Below are positions 10,653-20,183 of a DNA stretch of 64,000 nt, piece after piece; the stretch's first letter is position 1; the number at the start of each line of letters is the position of its first letter. The position numbers were made by a program, and so were the translations under genes. The stretch spans positions 186,001 through 250,000 of the forward strand of contig NZ_JAUNKO010000001.1 in assembly GCF_030532715.1 (NCBI RefSeq), read 5' to 3'. A model generated the notes under the pieces. That model ran no database searches and was not told where the DNA came from. It saw only the letters and a list, made by a program, of their open reading frames with translations. The DNA comes from Corynebacterium sp. (GTDB taxonomy: Bacteria; Actinomycetota; Actinomycetes; Mycobacteriales; Mycobacteriaceae).

Positions 10653-13600
10653 TTAGGTAGCCAGGCCGGGGTACTTCACGGCCAGCACCATAGCTTCCGC
10701 CGCGATAAGGTCGCCGGTGACAAGGTCTGGGACAATGTCCGCGAGCTGGCTCCAACCTTGGGCGGCTTCCGTCAGCAGCTTTGATTTACCCATCAGGCCG
10801 TGGGCGTGCATCCGGGCGGACAACGCAAACACCAGCGACACCACGGGCACTAGCGCCCAGACGTTCGAAGGATCGTTGGTGTCCACGCCGTCGAGTTTGT
10901 CAAAGCGGATACGTGCCGAGGCGTAGATTTGGCGGTTCGCGCCACGCAACGCGCGCAGCAGGGACACCGCAGGCTTGATCAGTCCTTGGTCGCGGAGCAA
11001 ACCCTGGAGGCTGTCACGGTGTTTAAAGGTTTCAAACACGGCGAGTAGGCGCGCGGAATCTTCCATGATGGGACCAGGCACGATTTCGGCTTGGGAGAAG
11101 AACATTGCCAGCAACGTCTGCTGCTGGGCTTCGTTCATGTGGGCGATCTGGACGGTGGATTTATCAATGCACGCGGTGTCCAGGGTAGCGTCACGACCCG
11201 TTGCCAGGGTTTCAATCAGCCGTTTACCAGCAACTTGCTCAAGGGAGTCGAGGACATCCCGCAGTTCGGAGCGCGACGCCCCCTCCTCCACCGAAGCATA
11301 GCGAACGGGTAGTTGGGCGAGTAGTTCGAGCGTGCCAATCCAGGCGGTGCGGTGCACCTCAGTGACGGGTTCGCTGCCGGCAAATGCGCCGTGAACGAGA
11401 CCGGAGGCAATCACTCGACCGGGTTGCTTTTCAGCGGGAACCAGGGATGCGGAAAGCCCTTTCAGGGCGGCGTTGGGATTTGCCGCGAGGGCGGTCACCA
11501 CCGCGCGGTCGGGCCCCACGGTGCCCCAGCTATCGAGGTAATCCCACAGCACAGGCATAACAGCAGGATCTTCCGGAGCAGTTTCGGAAGCGCCCGAAAG
11601 GAAGGCGGACAATTCGACCAACGCCGCGGATTGACTCGAGTAGTAGCCCTCTTGTTCGACTGCGAAGGCGTCGGGGCCGGGGGCGAGCGGGGGCCGCAAT
11701 TCGGTGAGCGGATCGGCGGAGAACAATTGCACTTTGAGCGGGCCTGCGTTCACCAGCGCTGTGGGCAGCGGGGTGCGCGGCGACACGGCAACAGTGCGTG
11801 CCGACGCCCACGGGGCCGACGCCGGCCACACCCACGCGGACAACTGCCGGTCATTGTTGAGATCGGCGAACACTAACTCGCCGTCTTCGATCACGCAACC
11901 TGACGCGTGCGGTGCGGACTCCACCGCCGCGATGTTCACGCTCACTCGCTTGTCCCCGCGCGCATCGGTCCATTCGAATTCGACGCGGCCGCTCGTCATC
12001 ACCTGGGTGGAGGCCGCAAGCTGGGCCATGGGCGTCGAGTAGGTGCGGGCGTCGTCACGCGAAAGCTTGACGGTGCGCAGCGGGGCGCCGTGGTGATTGC
12101 GAACAGTGATTTTCGGGTCCCCCAATTCGCCGGTGGCGCGGATGCGCAAGGTGCCCGCGGGGTCAAACTGGCGCGGCCGCACCACCAAGCGAGTGGTACG
12201 CCACATGGGCGGCATGGTGGTCAGGGGGACCTCGAATTGCAACCGTGGCGGAATAAAGCGTAGCGGCATGCTGTCACCCTCGTCGGTGGTGACCACGAAG
12301 TCGACACCCGGCGCGTCCGGTGCCACCCGCACATCCGCCGGGGTGACCTGGAAATGTTTCTCGCCGGACTTGACCATCAACGCAGCTTCACTCAGGCCGC
12401 CCTGCGCGGGGATACGAAACGACCTGCACAAACCGGCGATTTCGGTGCTGGACAACATGCCTTCGACGATGGCGTACTCGTGACGGAAGGATTCGTTGCG
12501 CGGCCCCCGCAACCGGATGAGGTATTCGCCAACCCAGGGTGCGTCGTATACGTCGGGATCGAAAATATCGAACAAACCGCCCTCGGCGGGGATCTCCAAC
12601 GGCTCCGCAGGGGCGACCTCCTCCCCCGCGTTCCCGGTGCCCGCGTAGGAGGAAATTGACAGGTACCACGTTTCGGCGCGGCCGGAGACGGTCGGCGGGA
12701 ATTCCGCCACGAGGGAATGCGCGTGCACCGGCAACCCACCGTGCGAAAACACGTACGGAATTGCGGCGCCGGGGTCGCGGAACATCACGCGCTTTCGCGG
12801 GTCCACGCATCGCACCTGGTGCATCGCCGAGGGAGATTGATCCGGACGCACAGCTTGCAACGAAGCGATATTGTGCGCGTCAACGCGGCGGCAGGACCAT
12901 GCCGTCCAACCTTCGATTTCAAGGGTTTCGGTGACCGGGATTTCCGCGCCGGTAACCACGTCAATGAGCGTAGCGTCCTCGGGGCACACCACCAACAATT
13001 CGGAATAGTGCAGGGAAGCTTTGTCCGTAATATTGGCGCCCTTTGGACTGAACACCAGTACGGGGTCATGAGTATCCACGACGGGCAACACCCAGGTGGA
13101 ACCGTTCGTGACATCCGCGACGCTCAGCTCACGGACCTGGCGGTTGATGGTGAGATCCAACGCCTCGGTGCACGGATGCCCCTCGCCCCACATTCGGCCG
13201 GTGCGGTACACCTTCGTCGTGCCGTCTAACGTAACCCGCCACTGCACTTCGTCCTCATCGGGACCGAGCAATTGTTCGGGCAAGCGCACGCAAATTTTGT
13301 TCCGGGCAATGTCCAATACGATGCGCGGCCGCGCCTCCCGCGTGGCGACGCCGACGGCTTCCGCACGGTTGTACGTCCCGGCGGGCCGTTCACGCAACTC
13401 GGCGATCACGGCGTCGCGCACCAAGGCGGGCAATTCCGGCAGCGGCCGATCCTGCCAATCAGTCGGATGTGTGATCGTGTGGTTCCGCAACGCCATCACG
13501 TCCCGCAGCACCGGCTGCAGCAATTGCGGAGCGCATTCCGCGCAGGCAGCGGTGACATCCAACGGCAACGCCGAAGCCACGGCGTCGAGAGCATCGTCGG

Positions 13601-14171
13601 CGTCGGTGGCTTCAGCGGCTGCGCCGGACTGAGCTTGCAGGCTGCGGTACTCCCCGGATGTCAGTGCGACAACAACGTCTTCTGCGGTGGCTTGCGGGTC
13701 GAGCGCGTCGAGCAGCTCCATAAGCCCGGCGACTTCCGCACCGGTGATGCCGGCGTGCAGGGCAAGCGCAAGCACGGGATTGCACCCATTGGGGACGACG
13801 AGGCCAACGGTATCAAGCAGCTCGAAGGTGATTCCTTCCAGCACACTCAGCCAGGCGGCGTCCGCGCGCAAATCCAATCCCCCGAGGTATTCCCCATAAA
13901 AGTTCGCAGGATCCACCATGTGGGCGGCACGGGCGACCAAGGTTGCCGTGGCCAACGCTGGGGTGTCGCGCAACAGTGCTTCCAGATCAGCACCGGCGGA
14001 AAGTTGGCGGGATAAAAAGGTTCCGTAAAAGCGATCAATCCGCTCCAGTTCATCAGCAGCAAGCCCCGCTTCAATGAACAACGAACGTTCAGCAAACCGC
14101 TGATTGAGGGTGAGTTCGGTTTGGGAGGCCCAACCGAGTAGCGAATCATTCAGATCGGCAATGCCGCTCAT
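10653..14171 (-). CDS. Unrecognised 1172-residue protein
   Basis: The protein starts at MSGIADLNDSLLGWASQTE (base 14171); the frame is open 52 codons further upstream but that part is Arg-rich and looks non-coding. No signal peptide or membrane segment is visible. Residues 1-250 are mainly helical and Leu/Ala-rich. Residues 280-830 look like successive beta-sandwich or Ig-like units, rich in Val, Thr and Pro (for example VQWRVTLDGTTKVYRTGR and FEVPLTTMPPMWRTTRLVV). The last 300 residues are helical again. No P-loop, helicase or nuclease motif was found. Such large helical-beta-helical proteins occur in some defence loci, but nothing next to it supports that. It is divergent from the glycoconjugate operon. 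Confidence 0.85.
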   Translation of the reverse strand: MSGIADLNDSLLGWASQTELTLNQRFAERSLFIEAGLAADELERIDRFYGTFLSRQLSAGADLEALLRDTPALATATLVARAAHMVDPANFYGEYLGGLDLRADAAWLSVLEGITFELLDTVGLVVPNGCNPVLALALHAGITGAEVAGLMELLDALDPQATAEDVVVALTSGEYRSLQAQSGAAAEATDADDALDAVASALPLDVTAACAECAPQLLQPVLRDVMALRNHTITHPTDWQDRPLPELPALVRDAVIAELRERPAGTYNRAEAVGVATREARPRIVLDIARNKICVRLPEQLLGPDEDEVQWRVTLDGTTKVYRTGRMWGEGHPCTEALDLTINRQVRELSVADVTNGSTWVLPVVDTHDPVLVFSPKGANITDKASLHYSELLVVCPEDATLIDVVTGAEIPVTETLEIEGWTAWSCRRVDAHNIASLQAVRPDQSPSAMHQVRCVDPRKRVMFRDPGAAIPYVFSHGGLPVHAHSLVAEFPPTVSGRAETWYLSISSYAGTGNAGEEVAPAEPLEIPAEGGLFDIFDPDVYDAPWVGEYLIRLRGPRNESFRHEYAIVEGMLSSTEIAGLCRSFRIPAQGGLSEAALMVKSGEKHFQVTPADVRVAPDAPGVDFVVTTDEGDSMPLRFIPPRLQFEVPLTTMPPMWRTTRLVVRPRQFDPAGTLRIRATGELGDPKITVRNHHGAPLRTVKLSRDDARTYSTPMAQLAASTQVMTSGRVEFEWTDARGDKRVSVNIAAVESAPHASGCVIEDGELVFADLNNDRQLSAWVWPASAPWASARTVAVSPRTPLPTALVNAGPLKVQLFSADPLTELRPPLAPGPDAFAVEQEGYYSSQSAALVELSAFLSGASETAPEDPAVMPVLWDYLDSWGTVGPDRAVVTALAANPNAALKGLSASLVPAEKQPGRVIASGLVHGAFAGSEPVTEVHRTAWIGTLELLAQLPVRYASVEEGASRSELRDVLDSLEQVAGKRLIETLATGRDATLDTACIDKSTVQIAHMNEAQQQTLLAMFFSQAEIVPGPIMEDSARLLAVFETFKHRDSLQGLLRDQGLIKPAVSLLRALRGANRQIYASARIRFDKLDGVDTNDPSNVWALVPVVSLVFALSARMHAHGLMGKSKLLTEAAQGWSQLADIVPDLVTGDLIAAEAMVLAVKYPGLAT

Positions 14172-14668
14172 ACGTGTCAATCCCCTTGATGATGTCCGGT
14201 GAGAACTCCAAGCATAGCCCGCAGCGAAACACTTTCTCAGGTCGCTCATGTGCTGCCCAAAACCCGACCGAACAAGCCCGCCGCGCCGTGCACGGGTGTA
14301 ACCTCTCCGGATTCCGCTACGTGGCACGAAAGTTCCCGCCTAGCGAGAACCTGCATAGTTTTGTTACCAAACGCGAAAAGTTTCGGGGCCGGAAAAAGCT
14401 GACGCCTCAAACTTGGGCGGCCGCACGCGCAAAATGAAGCAAAGATTAAAAACCGTAAATATTATGCGTAAATCGTGGCCTTGGCGAGCGGGAACGGAAA
14501 CGAAAATGTGTCCGTTTATTCAGGTAGAAAGATAGCAAAAACGCCACTTTCCAGTTTTTTAAAATTTTGGCTGTACACCCCGGCAAACGCGACCCCAGCT
14601 TTGATCAATAGGTGAAACTGATAAAAATGTTGAAGTTTTTACCGCCCGGCTCGCTTCGGCGTTTTGCA

Positions 14669-14678
14669 TTGCTATACT
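14669..14678 (+). promoter_or_regulatory. Extended -10 promoter candidate for leader/operon
   Basis: TTGCTATACT contains TG-n-TATACT, an extended -10 element close to consensus. No good -35 hexamer is seen 16-18 bases upstream, which is tolerated for extended -10 promoters. Transcription would start near 14685, about 200 bases before the first gene. Confidence 0.5.
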
Positions 14679-14815
14679 TTACGTACGCACGAGCGGCAGC
14701 GAGTTTTTCCATGCGCGAATAGAAAAGCATTCTCAAAAAACCGCAAACCGCCTTATACCATTGAAATTCCGATTGCGAGTGATGCGAACAGTTACCGGTC
14801 CATAGCCCGTTGCTT

Positions 14816-14841
14816 ACTTGGGGGTTTCTCCCCGAGTTTTT
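14816..14841 (+). terminator. Intrinsic terminator within the leader of the glycoconjugate operon
   Basis: An 8-bp stem (ACTTGGGG paired with CCCCGAGT, one G-U pair) closes a 6-base loop and runs directly into TTTTT at 14837-14841. It lies between the promoter candidate and the ATG at 14888. It is therefore either an attenuator of the operon or the 3' end of a roughly 155-nt leader RNA. Confidence 0.7.
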
Positions 14842-14887
14842 GAGAACACTTTTTTAACTGCATTGCCAGGGTTACTAAAGGATTGCC

Positions 14888-16072
14888 ATGAATAAGCCAA
14901 TTGTTCGAGTGCTGTTGTACAGCCATGACTCGCAAGGTCTCGGCCACGTACGCCGCAACCTCGCCATCGCCCACCACATCGCCCAAGATTTACCGCGGCG
15001 GCTCGGGTGCGAAGTTTCTGGGTTGCTGGTGTCTGGCCTGCAACCGGGAAACATGTTTCCACTCCCGCCCGGATTCGATTGGGTGACCATTCCGGGGATT
15101 ACCAAACGCGGCCGCGAGTACGAGCCGCGAAGTCTGGGCGGCAGCACCAAAAACCTTATCCACCTCCGCTCAAACCTTCTTAAATCCACGCTGTTGTCGT
15201 TCGAACCACACCTAGTAATCATCGACCGACACATTCTTGGTGTATGGAAGGAGCTGCTGGAACCCCTAGAAAGTGTGCGCGCGGCCTACCCGCAGACTCA
15301 GGTAGTGCTGGGGTTACGGGACGTGCTAGATTCGCCCGAAATCGCGGCCGGGGAATGGGCCCGATTAGGCCATGAAGAAGAACTTGGCGCCATTATTGAC
15401 CACGTGTGGGTGTATGGGGATCCGGCAGTGCACGACCCCGCCGCCACGGGCGAGATCCCGCCCTGGTTGGCGGACCGAGCGAGCTACACTGGGTTCCTTG
15501 CGCATGGCCGTCGGTTAGCCGATCACGATATGGAGCTTGCCCCACAGCCCTTTATTCTCACTACCGCTGGCGGTGGCTCGGACGGGTTCCACCTGCTTCG
15601 CGCAGCCGTTCAACTCGAGGTACCTGCCGACCACGTACACATTGTGGTAACCGGACCTCAGGCAAGCACGAAACAATTCAACGAATTGCGTGAAATTGCT
15701 ACGCCGAATACGCAATTGCACCATTCTTGGCCTGGTTTGAGTACACAAATACAACGTGCCTCCGCGGTGATTTCCATGGGTGGCTATAACACGTCCTGCG
15801 AAATCCTTGCTTCGAACACCCCAGCACTCATTGTTCCGCGGGAATATCCGCGCCTCGAACAACTCATTCGCGCACAATCTTTCAACAATGTTGGGGCGGT
15901 AGATTATCTGCGACTCGACCAATGCCAACCCACGGTTTTAAGCACTTGGGTGGCTGACGCTGTACACCGCACCGTGGATCGTTCACATATTAAACGTGAT
16001 GGGCTTACCACCGCTGCGAAATTCGCCGCCAAATGTGTTGAATACAACATCGCAGAGGGAGCAGTACCATGA
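14888..16072 (+). CDS. MurG/GT28-like glycosyltransferase (COG4671 type)
   Basis: This 394-residue protein begins with VRVLLYSHDSQGLGHVRRNL, the GxGHxRR N-terminal motif of MurG-like and COG4671 glycosyltransferases. The C-terminal nucleotide-sugar domain has TTAGGGSDG (about residue 225) and SMGGYNTSCEILASNTPALIVP (about residues 297-318), with the acceptor/donor Gly loop and a Glu, as in GT-B enzymes. No signal peptide is visible; it should act on the cytoplasmic face. AAAGGA precedes the ATG by five bases. It opens a seven-gene operon and overlaps the next gene by four bases. Donor and acceptor are unknown. Confidence 0.88.
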   Translation: MNKPIVRVLLYSHDSQGLGHVRRNLAIAHHIAQDLPRRLGCEVSGLLVSGLQPGNMFPLPPGFDWVTIPGITKRGREYEPRSLGGSTKNLIHLRSNLLKSTLLSFEPHLVIIDRHILGVWKELLEPLESVRAAYPQTQVVLGLRDVLDSPEIAAGEWARLGHEEELGAIIDHVWVYGDPAVHDPAATGEIPPWLADRASYTGFLAHGRRLADHDMELAPQPFILTTAGGGSDGFHLLRAAVQLEVPADHVHIVVTGPQASTKQFNELREIATPNTQLHHSWPGLSTQIQRASAVISMGGYNTSCEILASNTPALIVPREYPRLEQLIRAQSFNNVGAVDYLRLDQCQPTVLSTWVADAVHRTVDRSHIKRDGLTTAAKFAAKCVEYNIAEGAVP

Positions 16073-17265
16073 GCCGAATTGGTTACGTTTTAAAGGTTTA
16101 TCCGAGATTTTCGGAAACGTTTATCGTTACGGAGATTCTCGCCCGCGAGACCCAGGGCGAAGACCTTGATATCTTCGCGTTGCGCCCCACCACGGACGCT
16201 CGTTTCCACCCGGAACTTGCACGTATCCAGGCGAATGTTCGCTGGGTGTCGCGCCCGCAGCTGGGCACCGGGTTTTGGGATGAATTGGGTGCCGCGTTGC
16301 GTCATCCGGTCATTGGCCCACGCGTCCAGGAAATCTTGCCGCAATTGGTGGATCTGCCGTTTGACGAAGTTTCCCAAGGGGTGACCCTCGCCCGCATGGC
16401 TCACGATCACGGCATTACACATTTGCACGCGCATTTCGCTTCCCTGCCGGGCCGAATTGCCTATATTGCCTCAACCATTACTGGGATTCCGTATACGGTG
16501 ACCACGCACGCGAAAGACATTTTCCACAACAGCGTTGATATTGATTGGTTGCGCAAGATTTGTGGGAACGCCGCACAGGTTATTGCTATTAGTCAATACA
16601 ACGAGCGCTACCTCAACACCGTCCTCGAGGGCACCGGCGCAAATGTACGACTGTGCTATAACGCCCTCGAACTGAATCGGTTCCCCTATTACCCGCCGTT
16701 GCCGTTAAAAGGTTTGTTGCGGATTGCGGCGGTGGGTCGACTCGTGCCCAAGAAAGGTTTTGACCACCTGATTGCGGCGGTTGCGCAGGTTCGCGCCGCC
16801 GGGTGGGACGTGGAGCTGACCATCGGCGGCGGCGGAGAGCTGTACGAGGCGTTACAGGCGCAGGTGAAGCAACTACAGCTTGATGACGTCGTGCGCCTCC
16901 TCGGCCCAATCAACCAAAGCGAGGTTCGTGACCTCATCGCCCGATCGCATGTGTTTGTGGCGCCTTGCGTGCCCACAGCGGACGGCAACATTGATGGCCT
17001 TCCCACCGTAGTGTTGGAGGCGATGGCCAGCGGCATTCCCGTGATCGCCACCGCCGTCACCGGCCTGCCCGAAGTGATTCGTGACGGCGACACCGGCATC
17101 CTGCTCGAGCCTGGGGACACTCCCGCGCTGGTGGCCGCATTGCAGCGGTTTGCCGCCGGCGAGGTGGACACCACCCGACTGACCCAAAACGCCCGCGCAC
17201 TGATTGAAGAACACTTCGATAGCAGCCAGCAAGCCCAAACCCTTCGTCGATGGCAGAGCGGATAG
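16069..17265 (+). CDS. GT4-family glycosyltransferase
   Basis: The 398-residue GT-B enzyme begins MSRIGYVLKVYPRFSETFIV, a start typical of colanic-acid/exopolysaccharide GT4 proteins. It contains HLHAHFAS near residue 125, HAKDIFH near residue 150, VGRLVPKKGFDHLI near residue 223 and the retaining EX7E motif (DGLPTVVLEAMASGIPVI) near residue 306. It probably transfers a sugar to a growing lipid-linked or secreted glycan. It overlaps the preceding gene by ATGA and precedes another GT4 gene by nine bases. Sugar specificity cannot be read from the sequence. Confidence 0.92.
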   Translation: MSRIGYVLKVYPRFSETFIVTEILARETQGEDLDIFALRPTTDARFHPELARIQANVRWVSRPQLGTGFWDELGAALRHPVIGPRVQEILPQLVDLPFDEVSQGVTLARMAHDHGITHLHAHFASLPGRIAYIASTITGIPYTVTTHAKDIFHNSVDIDWLRKICGNAAQVIAISQYNERYLNTVLEGTGANVRLCYNALELNRFPYYPPLPLKGLLRIAAVGRLVPKKGFDHLIAAVAQVRAAGWDVELTIGGGGELYEALQAQVKQLQLDDVVRLLGPINQSEVRDLIARSHVFVAPCVPTADGNIDGLPTVVLEAMASGIPVIATAVTGLPEVIRDGDTGILLEPGDTPALVAALQRFAAGEVDTTRLTQNARALIEEHFDSSQQAQTLRRWQSG

Positions 17266-17274
17266 GAGCACCCC

Positions 17275-18390
17275 ATGAACATCGCTTATGTATGCGTAGA
17301 TCCAGGCATCCCGGTATTCGGGACGAAAGGCGCCTGCGTGCACATGCAGGAGGTCATCCGCGAGCTCTTGCGACGCGGGCACAACGTCACGGTATTCGCC
17401 GTACGAAAGGGCACATTCATTCCCGATGATCTGCGCGAACTCGAAGTCCGCGAATTTCCTATCGAGGCGAAAGAAACCGCCGAGCGGGAACTTGCCCAGC
17501 AGCAACGCTCCGAAGAGATCAGCGCCGAAATCATCCGCGGCAATTTCGATCTCATCTACGAACGCTACTCGCTGTTCAGTACCGTCATCGCCACCTCCCA
17601 AATCCCCGGAATCCTCGAAGTCAACGCACCTCTGATCGAAGAACAACGCACGCACCGGGCGCTTCACGACATCGCGAGCGCCTCCGACGCGCTCCAATTG
17701 CAGGTTTCCCACGCTCGGGTTACGGTGTGTGTTTCGGAAAATGTGCGCACCTGGGTATCCCATCGAACCGTGGGCGGACGGGTTGTGACCGTGCCCAACG
17801 GCGTCAACCCTGAACGCATTGTGCCGCAGCCGGAGGATACCGACGGCGCACCGGTAGTCACGTTTGTGGGCACCCTCAAACCGTGGCACGGCGTGTCCGA
17901 CCTGCTGATCGCCGCCAGCTACGCAAACCACCCGTGGCGCATTCGCATTCTTGGCGACGGCCCGGAGCGCCCCGCCCTCGAGCACCTCGCCGAGAAGCTG
18001 GGGTTAAGCGTGGATTTCCGAGGTGCAATCGCCCCGGCGGAAATGCCGAAGCATTTGGCGGGCACCGCCATCGCGGTGGCTCCCTACCCGGCGGCCCAAA
18101 CGGACTCCGACCAATACTTCTCACCACTCAAGCTTTTCGAATACATGGCTGCGGGCCTGCCGATCGTCGCCTCTCAGGTCGGGCAAATCCCCAGCATTCT
18201 GGGCACAGCTGGAGAACTGGTGCCGCCATCACATCCGGAAGCGTTGGCACTCGCAATTGATGGCTTGGTTGCTGACCCGGGGCGTCGAAAAATACTGGGC
18301 GATCAGGCGCGTGCGTTAGCCGTGCGGGAACACAGTTGGCAGCAGGTGGTCACCACCATGCTGCGGCTAGCCGGGGTTGAGGTGACGTGA
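17275..18390 (+). CDS. GT4-family glycosyltransferase, second
   Basis: This 371-residue GT-B protein starts MNIAYVCVDPGIPVFGTKGA and carries the N-terminal VCVSENVR and VPNGVNPERI segments, FVGTLKPWHGVSDLL (about residue 198) and the C-terminal SPLKLFEYMAAGLPIVAS motif with the EX7E Glu. It is distinct from the preceding GT4 and only loosely similar. AGGAG lies eight bases before the ATG. The stop codon overlaps the start of the ABC exporter (TGATG). Two GT4 enzymes plus a GT28-like one imply a glycan of at least three linkages. Confidence 0.92.
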   Translation: MNIAYVCVDPGIPVFGTKGACVHMQEVIRELLRRGHNVTVFAVRKGTFIPDDLRELEVREFPIEAKETAERELAQQQRSEEISAEIIRGNFDLIYERYSLFSTVIATSQIPGILEVNAPLIEEQRTHRALHDIASASDALQLQVSHARVTVCVSENVRTWVSHRTVGGRVVTVPNGVNPERIVPQPEDTDGAPVVTFVGTLKPWHGVSDLLIAASYANHPWRIRILGDGPERPALEHLAEKLGLSVDFRGAIAPAEMPKHLAGTAIAVAPYPAAQTDSDQYFSPLKLFEYMAAGLPIVASQVGQIPSILGTAGELVPPSHPEALALAIDGLVADPGRRKILGDQARALAVREHSWQQVVTTMLRLAGVEVT

Positions 18391-20183
18391 TGCCCAAGCA
18401 ACCCTTACGGCGGACGCTCGAACTGGTGGGCCCGCACGTCAAGCCGGAACGAAAACTCATCTTCGGCGGAACCCTCGCGTTGCTGTTTGAAGTGTGCTTT
18501 CGAGTATTGGAGCCATGGCCGCTCAAAATCGTGGTGGATGCGCTGTCCGTATCGTTGGGGGCGCACACCGCTGGTATGCCGGCGTCGCTCAACCTACTCC
18601 TCGTGTGCGGCATCGCGCTGATTTGCCTCACCGCCCTACGCGCGCTTTCAAACTATTTAGCTACCGTCGCGTTTACCCTCGTGGGGTCGCGGGCGTCGAC
18701 AACGCTACGCATGCAAGTGTTCAAACACGTGCAGCGATTGCACCAGCAATTCCACTCCCGCAACCGGTCGGCGGACACGGTGCAGCGCATCGTAGCCGAC
18801 GTCAACCGCATGCAGGAAGTAGCCGTCACCGCTGGGCTGCCGCTGCTGGCCAACGTGGTGACCTTCCTCGCAATGATGGTGGTGATGTTCGTACTCGATC
18901 CGGTGTTATCCCTGGTCGTGCTGGCAGCACTGATCTTGTTCGCCATCGCATCCCGCAATACGTCGCGCAGCATCGCCACCGCGTCGCGCAACACTCGCAA
19001 AGCGGAGGGCCGGCTGGCCAACACCGCCCAAGAATGCCTTTCCGCCATTGAGGTGGTGCAGGCCTATGTGCTGGAAGCGGTAATTAGCAAACGTTTTGTC
19101 GAGGCGAACATGAAAGCCCTCAACGCCGGGGTGAGTTCCCGCAGGCTCGCCGCACGCCTCGAACGCACCACCGATGCCATCGTCGGTTTGGCCACGGCGG
19201 CGGTGCTCATAGGCGGCGGGCTACGCGTGCTGGATGGCGCCATGACCCTTGGCGACCTCGTGCTGTTTACCACCTACCTGCGCACCACAATGAAACCGCT
19301 GCGTGACATGGCCAAATACACGGGACGCATTGCCCGCGCCACCGCGTCGGGCGAACGGGTGGCCGATCTTATGGAAGTCTCCTCCGATATTGTGACGCCC
19401 ATCGACCCTGTCGTCCCGTACACCATCAAAGGCCGCATTACGTTCGAAAACGTCTACACGGACTACGAGGATGTGCTGATCCTGCGCAACTTCAACTTGT
19501 CCATCGAACCCGGCGAAGTCATCGCAGTGATCGGACCGTCAGGGGCGGGGAAATCCACGCTCGCCTCGCTGCTCGTGCGCGCCATCGACCCGATCAAGGG
19601 CGAAGTAAAGCTGGACGGGCATCCCTTGCGCGACATCGACCTGGTTTACCTGCGCGAATTGGTTTCGCTGCTCCACCAAGAGGCCATCTTGTTTACCGGC
19701 ACCATTCGAGAGAACATTCGCTTCGGTCGCCGAGATGCGACGGACGAAGAAATCATCGCCGCAGCAAAGGCTGCCCGCGCGCACGACTTCATCATGGAAT
19801 TCCCCGAGGGCTACGACACCCATGTCGGCGAACGCGGCAACACGCTCTCTGGTGGGCAACGGCAACGCATCGCCATCGCCCGCGCACTCCTGCGCAACAC
19901 GCCCGTAGTGATTCTGGACGAACCCACCACCGGCCTCGACCCCGAGTCCGCGACCCTCGTGATGGACGCCATCCACGACCTCGTCGAAGGTAAAACCACC
20001 ATCGCCGTCACGCACGATCCCGAGGTGGCCATGGGCGCCGACCGCGTGGTGTGGATTCAAGACGGCCAAGTGCTGTGGCAGGGCCACCCAGACGACCTGC
20101 TGGTCAATAACGCCGACTTCCAGGCGTGGATCAACAACGGGACCCAGTCCGTGCCACGCGCTGCGATCGGAGAGCAATTGTGA
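18390..20183 (+). CDS. ABC exporter half-transporter (membrane and ATPase fused)
   Basis: The 597-residue protein has about six membrane segments in residues 20-310 and a nucleotide-binding domain in residues 350-590. The Walker A motif is GPSGAGKST, the signature LSGGQRQR, Walker B VILDEPTTG, with an H-loop in AVTHDPEVA. It is a type IV (MsbA-like) exporter that should act as a homodimer. Its position among glycosyltransferases suggests export or flipping of a glycolipid or lipid-linked oligosaccharide. ATG at 18390 overlaps the preceding stop; GTG at 18387 is an alternative. The gene overlaps the next one at GTGA. Confidence 0.93.
   Translation: MPKQPLRRTLELVGPHVKPERKLIFGGTLALLFEVCFRVLEPWPLKIVVDALSVSLGAHTAGMPASLNLLLVCGIALICLTALRALSNYLATVAFTLVGSRASTTLRMQVFKHVQRLHQQFHSRNRSADTVQRIVADVNRMQEVAVTAGLPLLANVVTFLAMMVVMFVLDPVLSLVVLAALILFAIASRNTSRSIATASRNTRKAEGRLANTAQECLSAIEVVQAYVLEAVISKRFVEANMKALNAGVSSRRLAARLERTTDAIVGLATAAVLIGGGLRVLDGAMTLGDLVLFTTYLRTTMKPLRDMAKYTGRIARATASGERVADLMEVSSDIVTPIDPVVPYTIKGRITFENVYTDYEDVLILRNFNLSIEPGEVIAVIGPSGAGKSTLASLLVRAIDPIKGEVKLDGHPLRDIDLVYLRELVSLLHQEAILFTGTIRENIRFGRRDATDEEIIAAAKAARAHDFIMEFPEGYDTHVGERGNTLSGGQRQRIAIARALLRNTPVVILDEPTTGLDPESATLVMDAIHDLVEGKTTIAVTHDPEVAMGADRVVWIQDGQVLWQGHPDDLLVNNADFQAWINNGTQSVPRAAIGEQL

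Larger units (their letters stand above)
14172..14887. other. AT-rich divergent intergenic region and operon leader
   Basis: This 716-base region separates two divergent units and becomes strongly AT-rich from about 14430. It contains an extended -10 promoter candidate and a clear intrinsic terminator upstream of the first glycosyltransferase gene, both listed separately. A seven-codon frame (14782-14805, MRTVTGP) lies between them; its reality is unknown. No longer coding sequence is supported. Confidence 0.6.
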
